Source of the DNA: Brachyhypopomus gauderio
Taxonomy: Eukaryota; Chordata; Actinopteri; Gymnotiformes; Hypopomidae
Assembly: GCF_052324685.1 (NCBI RefSeq)
Contig: NC_135222.1
Location: 17,059,873 to 17,123,872 of the forward strand
Reading direction: 5' to 3'
DNA length: 64,000 nucleotides
Shown one piece after another: positions 25,601-36,000 of the stretch; positions within the stretch are counted from its first letter, which is position 1, and every line of letters starts with the position of its first letter. The translations under genes and the position numbers were made by a program. The notes under the pieces were generated by a model. The model was not told where the DNA came from. It saw only the letters and a program-made list of their open reading frames with translations, and did not search any database.

Positions 25601-27426
25601 CTGTCCTGGTTCCTGGACGACAACATCAAAGCACACGTAAAGAACCCTCCGAGTAATTTAAAGGAAGATGAGGAGTTTATCAAAAGCAACAAAATGCATA
25701 GTAAGGCCAAAACGAACATAATTTTTTTAGTTTTTTGTTTTTATATTGTTGCATAATCCATGTGCATATATATTTTACAGGTATAAATGGCTTGCTATAC
25801 AACAACGTTCAAGGACTGAACATGCAGGTTGGAGACAAGGTGTACTGGTACCTGATGGGGTTGGGGGGAGAGGTAGACCTACACACAGCGCACTTCCACG
25901 GCCACAGCTTTGACTACAAGGTAAAGCCCTGCACAGGACAGCCTCCCTGTGGAGAACCATCTGAGATCCTCTCTCCTCATTATCCATGACCCTCATGAGT
26001 GGCTATGAAGAAGCAACAATCACACACAGGTATCAAACACTGTCTGGTGTGTAACCGTAGGTGAGCGGCAGCCACCGGGCCGACGTGTTCGACCTGTTCC
26101 CCGGAACCTTCCAGACCGTGGTGATGCGTCCACTATACCCAGGATCCTGGCTTCTGCACTGCCATGTGGCTGATCATGTGATGTTTGGCATGGAGACCAC
26201 ATACACAGTAGCAGAGAAAGAGGGTGAGCAGCAACACAGTGGTCACAGACACAGATACACAACACGCCAGGCTACAGCACAGAGGTCACAGATACACCAC
26301 AACACACCAGGCTACAGCACAGAGGTCACAGATACACCACAACACACCAGGCTACAGCACAGAGGTCACAGATACACCACAACACACCAGGCTACAGCAT
26401 AGAGGTCACAGATACACCACAACACACCAGGCTACAGCACAGAGGTCACAGATACACCACAACACACCAGGCTACAGCACAGAGGTCACAGATACACCAC
26501 AACACACCAGGCTACAGCATAGAGGTCACATACACACCACAACACGCCAGGCTACAGCACAGAGGTCACAGATACACCACAACACACCGGTCTACAGCAC
26601 AGAGGTCACAGATACACCACAACACACCAGGCTACAGCATAGAGGTCACATACACACCACAACACACCAGGCTACAGCACAGAGGTCACAGATACACCAC
26701 AACACGCCAGGCTACAGCATAGAGGTCACAGATACACCACAACACACCAGGCTACAGCATAGAGGACACAGATACACCACAACACACCAGGCTACAACAC
26801 AGAGGTCACAGATACACCTCAACACACCAGGCTACAGCACAGAGGTCACAGATACACCACAACACACCAGGCTACAGCACAGAGGTCACAGATACACCAC
26901 AACACGCCAGGCTACAGCATAGAGGTCACAGATACACCACAACACACCAGGCTACAACACAGAGGTCACAGATACACCACAACACACCAGGCTACAACAC
27001 AGAGGTCACAGATACACCACAACACACCAGGCTACAGCAAAAGACACTTTAGTCATGTGTACAAACAGAATCCAGGGAACAATATATTAAGACATACATT
27101 ATAACATACAAAGATTTTAGAAGTTTGTTTACATCCATATACATTAATTTTAATAAGATATTTCTTGATGACAAAGTCTTAAATAATGATAATGCAGCAT
27201 ATATAACAAGGTCTCATCTGCCGAAACAGTGACATGGCATATAATGGTTGAATGATAACATATAACTATATCAGGTGTATAATATATATTTATACTGTGT
27301 AAACAGTACAACAAAGTCTTTAATGGTAACAGTTGTAACTGTAATGATAGATTGGAACACAGTGTAACTAAGAATGTCTCATCTGCAGGAAAGAAAGGAA
27401 TTCTAGGCAAGATTGGGAGAAGATGA
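19629..27426 (+). CDS. cp: Ceruloplasmin (multicopper ferroxidase)
   Basis: Twenty exons: 19629-19786, 20048-20292, 20681-20893, 21096-21269, 21373-21627, 21792-21957, 22054-22193, 22490-22630, 22738-22782, 23075-23289, 23392-23542, 23646-23858, 24057-24264, 24688-24827, 24912-25040, 25218-25324, 25481-25700, 25781-25920, 26061-26223, 27389-27426. Phases close to 1086 residues (human 1065). A signal peptide is followed by six cupredoxin domains. Ligands seen: trinuclear-site HPHG and YHSH in domain 1; [10 protein letters not shown] and LLHCH in domain 6; domain 6 type-1 Cys1054/His1059/Met1064. It oxidises Fe(II) for transferrin loading and carries plasma copper. Odd points: domain 4 has Asp where human His685 sits, and domain 2 has Met where human has Leu329. 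The C-terminus ([11 protein letters not shown]) lies in a separate tiny exon beyond a minisatellite and has no anchor. Confidence 0.95.
24297..24366. repeat. 28-bp repeat in cp intron 13
   Basis: Two and a half to three units of caatgttggggtcacatttg followed by gtccta, starting about 33 nt past the exon 13 donor. Confidence 0.8.
26239..27040. repeat. 40-bp minisatellite in cp intron 19
   Basis: About 20 units of 40 bp (agaggtcacagatacaccac then aacacaccaggctacagcac) with single-base variants. It begins about 16 nt after the exon 19 donor and fills most of the intron before the last exon. The units have no stop in several frames, which produces a false 232-residue frame. Confidence 0.95.
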
Positions 27427-27463
27427 AGGGACATTCAACACCCACCACTCAGCCAGAGCCCTG

Positions 27464-27469
27464 AATAAA
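27464..27469 (+). promoter_or_regulatory. Polyadenylation signal of cp
   Basis: AATAAA 38 bp after the cp stop codon. Confidence 0.75.
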
Positions 27470-28205
27470 GCTCACACTGACTATACAGGAGTAAATGTGT
27501 ACATACACTGTGCTGAATTCACAAAGACATCTGCAGTCCTGTGTTTTCATTCTAAATAAGAGGAAGATGAGGAGTGTTGATGAGCACAGGACCCCTCCAC
27601 CCAAACATGAGCATTCCTACATGATGACGAAGCTATTTCTGCAACTCTGTAAACAAAGTGGGTACCTAGACTGTTTAACATAGACAAAGCTCACCGATGA
27701 TTAAAACATGCCAATACTGTAATAATTTGACACATTTTATGACATTTTTGTGTAATTTAATTAGAAATAACTTCTAAAACATGGAACATATTTAAAACGA
27801 ACTGATGAGTGGTTAACTGCTCGCCATTATATTGTGTTGTGAGATGACCTAAAACACCATAAAGGCAACACCTGATCCAGCCTAACACACACATCAAAAC
27901 ACACACCTAAATCAAGCACCTGATCCAGCCATGTGGAATTAATTAATATTGTCTGCATGCATTAACTGCCGTACCATCTGAAGTTCAGCAAGTCTTATTT
28001 GAGTAGATGTCCGATCAGGCTTTTTTTTTACTCAACCCATTGATATGGCTACACACTTTTGCATAAACTGGTAACAGACCTGTGATCTGATTGGTCAGTG
28101 ATGATCACATTACTGAAAACCCACTTTATGTGTCAAAGCCGCTGAGCTGGTGATTTAGAATAGACATCCTGTAGTGATTGGGACTGGTGTGTTTTGGTGT
28201 CTACA
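27470..28205. other. Convergent intergenic space between cp and hps3
   Basis: Only about 0.74 kb separates the two 3' ends. No exon or known repeat seen. hps3 must terminate here on the minus strand, but no clear AATAAA was found close to its stop. Confidence 0.6.
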
Positions 28206-29970
28206 CTATTCACCCTCTAGCACTATGTGAGCGTACTGGCCGTGTGATTGGCTGTGTGATTGGCCTTGTGATTGGCCGTGTGATTGGCCGTGTGATTGGC
28301 CGTGTGATTGGCCGTGTCTCAGGCAGCACTCCAGAAGATGAGGCAGGAAGAACTGTGAACTTCCATCATCAGGCAGAAGTTCCAGGAACTCTAATGGGCT
28401 CAACTCCATGGCAACCACCTTCACAGTCTCTGTAGCAAAAAACAGTGGACAGAGTCATGTTACATGCCCTCAGGATGCTGTGAGGAGAGCACTGACCACT
28501 TGGTATTATTTCTGTCTAAAACAAGAAAGGAAATTCCCCTAGCGTGTCTCTACAGTAGCACAACCCCCTGTAAACACCACATAACTAACTGGAAGCAGGC
28601 AAAATGAATCACGGCTTATGACCTCAGCTCTGTTCTCTGGGGTACAGCTCATAAAACACACACACACAGAACAACAACAATTACAACAATAAACACGATC
28701 ACCCAGCTACCTTTGAGAGCAGCCAGTAGAACGCCATTCCCGGAGGAAACCCTTATCCTCTCACAGAGCTCCGGAAACAATTTCTGCCACCACAGAGCCT
28801 GCAGAGACAACAGGACAACCACGAAGGCTCCACCATGTATCTCACTACACCAACCTACACCTCTCTCCATCATAAACACTGGCCATATTTTTTAACGTGT
28901 GACACTATAGTTATTGTTTGTGGTTTCAGTTCCACGCTGCTCCCGCTGTGGTTTTCAGCTCTCTGTGGAGAAGTTGGAGTCAGGTGTGGGTTAGGTGGGG
29001 GATGTGTGTGGTGTGCGCGTGGCTCGGTACCAGTGTGTGGCCGTGCAGCTGGTGGTGTGCGTAGGGGATGACGGCCTCGGGACAGCGATCCAGCAGACGC
29101 TGCAGCGAGATGTCGAGCTGGCCCAGCCGGGTGGCACTCAACACGTGCACACTCACACCGCCACCGTCTGTGTCCGGCAGCTGCTTCAGCAGGGGCAGGA
29201 GGGGGGGCACATCCAGCGTGGGGCCACACAGGAGGGACTACAGCAGGGAGGACAGTACAAAGCGTGACCTGTGACCTATGACCTGCGTGGAAGTCTGTAG
29301 TGTTACAGAACTGTCAAATTATAGATCTGTGACCTGTGAGGGAGTCTGTAATGTTCAGACCTGTGAGGGAGTCTGTGGTGTTACAGACCTGTGACCTGTG
29401 AGGGAGTCTGTAGTTTTCAGACCTATGATGTTACAGCTCTGTGATTTTTGAGGGAGTCCTTACCATTCAGACCTGTGACCTGGGAGGGAGTCTGTAATGT
29501 TACAGACCTGTGACCTGGGAGGGAGTCTGTAATGTTACAGACCTGGAGCTTGCGCAGGTCTTCCTGGTGATCTTGGGTAGTGCTGGGGTGAGATGGGGTC
29601 AGGATGTTCACCCACGGGTACAGCTGCCCATAGTGAGAGCACGAGTTCATCTGGAAATGAAAGGGTTAGAGTTAGGGTTCGGTTTAGGTTTAGGGTTAGA
29701 GTTAGGTTTAGTGTTAGAGTTAGCAGCGTGTAGTTCATGTAGTGCCGTGTGTAGCGTGTAGCCCAGCCACTCTCACCAGGTCCTCAGCACTTCTGAGGGC
29801 CACAAGGCCAGCACGTTCTCCGCGTGTGACGCGGTCAATGTACACAGAGGTCAGGCGGGACAGGAGCTCCTGGATAATGGTTCCCTGAGACGAGGCCACC
29901 AGCAGCGCCTCCCAGAAGTCCACAAGCACTTGTAGACTCTGTCTGTCCATACTGTCCTTACCCAGTTCCT

Positions 29971-30056
<86 letters not shown>

Positions 30057-33000
30057 TGAGAATGGAAGAAACCAGAAAAACTATGGTCTGAGAAACGTGT
30101 TTCTCCATGAGACGCCCCCTGGTGGTACCTGGAAGAACAGGTCAGCCTCCTCCAGTTTAACTTTGCTGTTCTCGTGCAGCGCCACCACTGCGGCCACGAG
30201 CAGGCCGTCCTGTGTGTGATGCAGGTGCCGAGCGAACACGGTGGGCGTCACGGCAACACCTCTGCCCTGCAACAGCAGCCTGGGCTCCTCCACAAAGCCG
30301 AAGACCTGCAGCATCTGTCAAAGCAGCGAGTGAAGATGTTGTGACCTGCCTTCCCCGCTTCAACAAACCACACGGATGTTCTGACCCGCTCCAACAAACT
30401 ACTGAACACACAGGTGGACAAAGGGATGTCTGAAGACCCAGCAGACCCACGACTGGCTGCCGGCTGCCCGCTGCCCTCACCTCGGTGTGGCGGTCCATCT
30501 GCTGGTGGTACTGCTGCAGCTGTCCCAGACGCAGGGCCTGGGCAGCCTTGCAGAGTGTGAGGGTGACGGAGGACACCCCCGACACCTCCAGCCGCGACAG
30601 GTGCTCCAGCACGCACGTGGGGTCGGCCTTCGCCATGAACCGGCTGTTCACTACATGTGGGAGCTGCTCAGGCTCTGACTGACTGAAAATATCCAGCATC
30701 GTGTTAGCCGTCTCCTGCACGGGGGCACACACATCCAGCGCCGTGTTAACGTCACCCGCTAACACTGATTTTTAACATTTGTGATTTGATTTACCTCATC
30801 GGTCATTGTTACATATCATCCTGATTCATCTTAATTTATTGAAGAAAAAAAATTGTATTTTTGCACCCCTACGAATGAATGTTACCACTGGCCAAACTCA
30901 TGCTTGGATCTGTGCAAGCGTACGCGAGCCCTTCTGGGGGATTTTAGAGGATCTGGCGCTCACTTCACTCAGCTCTTCCATGGTTTCCTCATAGAGAGAG
31001 TGCTTGAGGAAGAACAGGAAGCCTTTCCCATAGTCGGCCACCTCTGCACTGCGGCCGGTGGGGGTCACGATCCTCTGGATGACCTCAGTCACAGACAGGC
31101 CAGACATCTTGTAGTAGGGCAGGGCCAGGTGACAATCCTGCCTGTCAACCCTAGGAAGAAAAGGCAGTGTTGCCCCCAGAATTAATGTCTTTTGTCAGCA
31201 AAACCTTACAAAATGTATTCAGAAAAAGGACCCTGACATAAATAAAACGTATCTATATGTCATGAACATGTAACGCTTTAATGTGATCATAAGGCTACAG
31301 AACACTTTCAAATGCCATTAACGACTGTTATAAGCCCTTTATAGCTGACACGAAATGTTAAAGCCACATTTTATCTGATATAAAGACGGCTTTAGTAAAT
31401 TTTCATGACAAATTTCATAACATTTTTCATAGGAATATGGTTATGTTATATGCTATTGCGACACCTTATTGCGAGACCAGCTTGGCCTATTAAATACATC
31501 TTAATATTAGCTCGGTCTACTATAACACCTATCTATTGTAATACTTATCTATTATAACTCCTATCTATTGTAACTCCTATCTATTGTAACACCTATCTTT
31601 TGTAACACTAATTAACTGTAAGACGTTAGCTCGGCTGTGGTGGGACGTGGACGTGCCTGCTGAAGCAGTCAGCCAGCTGAGCGCAGCTCTCTCTGAATGC
31701 CTGCTGGAGCAGGTCTCGGTCTGGGGCCTCACGCCCCGTTAGGCCCAGCAGGGCACTCCGTACCAGCAGGTGGGCCTCACTCAGCAGGTGCAGACAGTTC
31801 TGGGACAGCGGGCTGGTCTTCTCATACCGCCTACTGTACTCCACCTGCACAGACCACGGGGGGAAGGGGAAAGTGGAGCAGGTGGGGTTATGGGAGTTCA
31901 GACTAGTCGCTTGTAATGTGAGCTGGACGTTATACTGGCTGCAAAATGTTTAAGTCTAAATAATATTGACATTTGAGTATTGAGATAGATGTTACTGTAC
32001 CATCTCTCTGTAGAGCTGCAGTGTGGACACAGTGCTGATCACATACAGGTTCCATCCATGACCACTGTCACTGACACCCTTGGTCCTGGACATCTTCTTA
32101 GATCTTATTAAAAAAACAAAAGCAGAAGCTCCATAAGGAGTTATGCCTCTTTCCTTCAGCCGTAGGGGTGATTTCCTGGACCTCCAGCTTTGTGGGAAGA
32201 AGATTTGGCACCCTAGACATTCTTTGCTCTGCCAAACTCCCCTGGAGTTCCACTGGGATTTCACTGAGCCCAGTGACCCTCCAGGCTCTTGGTACTCATC
32301 ATGCCCACCAGTGTGAACTCTGGTTAGACACAGCAGTTGGGTCGAGGGGTAAGAACTGCCACATGGGCAAGTGTGAAACGATGACTCCTAGGAGATGTGG
32401 AAAGATTAGTGGATCACGAGGAGTCCAAGTCAGTGTACATCAGACTAGGAACCAGGAAGTTTGAACCTCCAGGACCCACCCCTGCTTCATCTCAGCCCTG
32501 CCAAGCGCACTTGGGTCTCATGGAGTTTGATACACTCCTTTTATGAAGTGCAATCTGCTTGCAAGGTGAAGAGGATTTACTCAAAGGAGCAAGACTCCTG
32601 AAATATGTGGGATCTTCAGTGGCTGCTAAATGACCAATAGGACCATCAAACTCTCCACGATGACCCACGAGAGCTTAATCAACTGCCCGGTTTGGGTCTG
32701 GGCAGCTGGATCTGTGGATCTATAAGCCATTTCCACAAACTGATTAGATTAGCCCAGTCCTGGTGCAGTTGTTGCAAGCACCTGACGGTCCTGGTGCAGT
32801 TGTTAGCTTCTGCACCCAAAACAAATTCACTGAATGAAAATACCATCCATTTACAGGTCGGCTGGATGTTAGATTGTGAGTCCACACACAAGCACGGGTA
32901 TGTTAGCAACATTTTAGAGGATGTTTATAGGACTGGACTCATGTTAGATGGTATACACACAGCCAACTTACAGGAAGGATCTGGATAGGAAGCTCTCCAG

Positions 33001-36000
33001 AGCAGGGTTGGATGATGAATCTACACCTACCGCTAGGAGAATCCCTGTGAGGGCAGAGGGCCCTTTTGAATCGCTACAATACAGAGCAATTGCTGAGGAT
33101 CAAAATACAAGCATAACACAATCATACATTCACGTTCACAGTCATAGACACAACACACTCAAATGAATTATGATCAGCAATAATAACACTAATTGTGAAG
33201 ATAATCTATGTTATGTTAGCAAACTAGCTATGTTGAGAACCTTATGAAGAAAAATTATAATCTACAAATTAACTACTCATATGCACTCATGGGGTTAATA
33301 CTGACAGCAATCTGACAGATTAGCAGTGCACCTGGCCCGACTGAACCACTATTTCAGATGCACCACTACTTTTAGAAATTAGTTTTCAGCTCGCACACTT
33401 GCCCTCATACTCTGCCTTCCCTGCATCTTCTGATGACCTGTTTGGACAATAATTACCAAAATATGGAGTCCATTTTAGACAGGAACGTCCGCAATGTCTG
33501 ATCCAACTGCTTACAAATCATTCATCATAATTGCATTCTGTTTGTGCAAAAATAAACCAAATAAACAAGAGTTGCAGCCTAACCCTGTAAAACCAGTTTA
33601 TGACACACGGTCGGCTAAACGTGGTGTGCTGTCGGTAAGGCCTGCTGCGAGTCAGCTCGTCTCAGGCGTTGTCCTGCTGTGAGTCAGCTCGTCTCAGGCG
33701 TTGTCCTGCTGGGACTTACGTCGTTCTCGCTGCTCCTTGCGTCTCCTCTCTGCCCTCCACGTCGGCGGCTGTGATCAACACGATGTACTTCCCGCTGTGA
33801 CACAGTGACTTCAGACCAATGAAGAGCTGAATACGCAGCGCACACACTTCCATGGTGACGGGGGGACACGCCTGAGGAACGGGGCAGACCGAGCGTCACA
33901 CGCAGCCCCGCCGAGGTGGCCCAGGCTAGGGTTAGGGTCACGCTACTCAACACACGCACAAAGGCTTAGGTGGTCTGCACAAAATGACGGGCAGGTGGTC
34001 TGTACTCTAACCCTTTACCTTCATGGTGGTGTCGATGTAGGGGTCCTCCGCCCGAGCTGCCACCGAACAGCAGCGCACAGAGAAGCACTGCAGAGCATTC
34101 CTGAGAGAAAACAGAGAGTTCAGACTCCCACAGCCTTCCTAACCAAACTACGGACTCGCAGACGGGAAACAAGAGGATTTAGGTACACAGTAAGCAGTAC
34201 AACGTACAACAAATCTGGTGCAAGTTCACAGCAAATCACCAACCACAACATAAAGTGACACTTTTGCTGTTCTGCTCACGTCCCGGAGAGCCGTCGTACC
34301 TGGTGATGACATACAAGAACTGATCGCACAGAGCAGCTTGATGGGCCTTCTCTGGGTACTGGTACGTGGAGATTAGCTCCACGGGGTTCTTCAGGCTGTA
34401 CAGGTAACCAGCACTGGGCATGGAGAAGAAGCAGAAGACACACAGAGGCTCTCTCACGCCTGGATCACTGTCTCCATAACAACCACCTGCGCAAAGGCAG
34501 AAAACAAGACAATGGTGAATGCAGAAGTGATGCTGGATGGGGGGTGGACGAGTGGGCGGAGCGTGGTGGGCGGAGCAATGTGGGCGAAGTATGGTGGGCG
34601 GAGCATGGTACTTGCCAGAAAATACAGGAAGGAGCTGCAACGAATGTAAGCATGTTTCCTCCACACTGCAGCCCTGGAAAAAGTCTGGAGCAAACCTCCT
34701 ACAGACAGGGCCAAAAAAATATTGGACATACTAAAAACACATATTGTTCTATATAAATACAGTACACTGATACAGTTCACATGGTGTGTAGTGTACCTGT
34801 ATAGTACAGTCTCAGTGCTGGGGTGTGTGGTGTACCTGTATAGTACAGTCTCAGTGCTGGGGTGTGTGGTGTACCTGTGTAGTACAGTGTAAGTGCTGGG
34901 GTGTGTAGTGTACCTGTATAGTACTGTCTCAGTGCTGAGGTGTGTACTGTACCTGTAAAGTACAGTCTCAGTGCTGGGGTGTGTAGTGTACCTGTATAGT
35001 ACAGTCTCAGTGCTGGGGTGTGTGGTGTACCTGTGTAGTACAGTCTCAGTGCTGGGGCGTGTAGTGTACCTGTATAGTACAGTCTCAGTGCTGGGGTGTG
35101 TGGTGTACCTGTATAGTACAGTCTCAGTGCTGGGGTGTGTAGTGTACCTGTATAGTACAGTCTCAGTTCTGGGGTGTGTGGTGTACCTGTATAGTACAGT
35201 CTCAGTGCTGGGGTGTGTGATGTACCTGTATAGTACAGTGTAAGTGCTGGGGTGTGTAGTGTACCTGTAAAGTACAGTCTCAGTGCTGGGGTGTGTAGTG
35301 TACCTGTATAGTACAGTCTCAGTGCTGGGGTGTGTGGTGTACCTGTATAGTACAGTGTAAGTGCTGGAGTGTGTAGTGTACCTGTATAGTACAGTCTCAG
35401 TGCTGGGGTGTGTAGTGTACCTGTATAGTACAGTCTCAGTGCTGGGGTGTGTGGTGTACCTGTATAGTACAGTCTCAGTGCTGGGGTGTGTAGTGTACCT
35501 GTATAGTACAGTCTCAGTTCTGGGGTGTGTGGTGTACCTGTATAGTACAGTCTCAGTGCTGGGGTGTGTAGTGTACCTGTATAGTACACTCTCAGTTCTG
35601 GGGTGTGTGGTGTACCTGTATAGTACAGTCTCAGTGCTGGGGTGTGTGATGTACCTGTATAGTACAGTGTAAGTGCTGGGGTGTGTAGTGTACCTGTAAA
35701 GTACAGTCTCAGTGCTGGGGTGTGTAGTGTACCTGTATAGTACAGTCTCAGTGCTGGGGTGTGTGGTGTACCTGTATAGTACAGTGTAAGTGCTGGAGTG
35801 TGTAGTGTACCTGTATAGTACAGTCTCAGTGCTGGGGTGTGTAGTGTACCTGTATAGTACAGTCTCAGTGCTGGGGTGTGTGGTGTACCTGTATAGTACA
35901 GTCTCAGTGCTGGGGTGTGTAGTGTACCTGTATAGTACAGTCTCAGTTCTGGGGTGTGTGGTGTACCTGTATAGTACAGTCTCAGTGCTGGGGTGTGTAG

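Noticed and set aside
26224-26922. 232-residue open frame following cp exon 19
   Set aside because: Reads through the 40-bp intronic minisatellite; the cp donor and the terminal exon at 27389 give a consistent end.
26239-27040. CRISPR-like array
   Set aside because: Units are contiguous tandem copies without unique spacers, inside a vertebrate intron.
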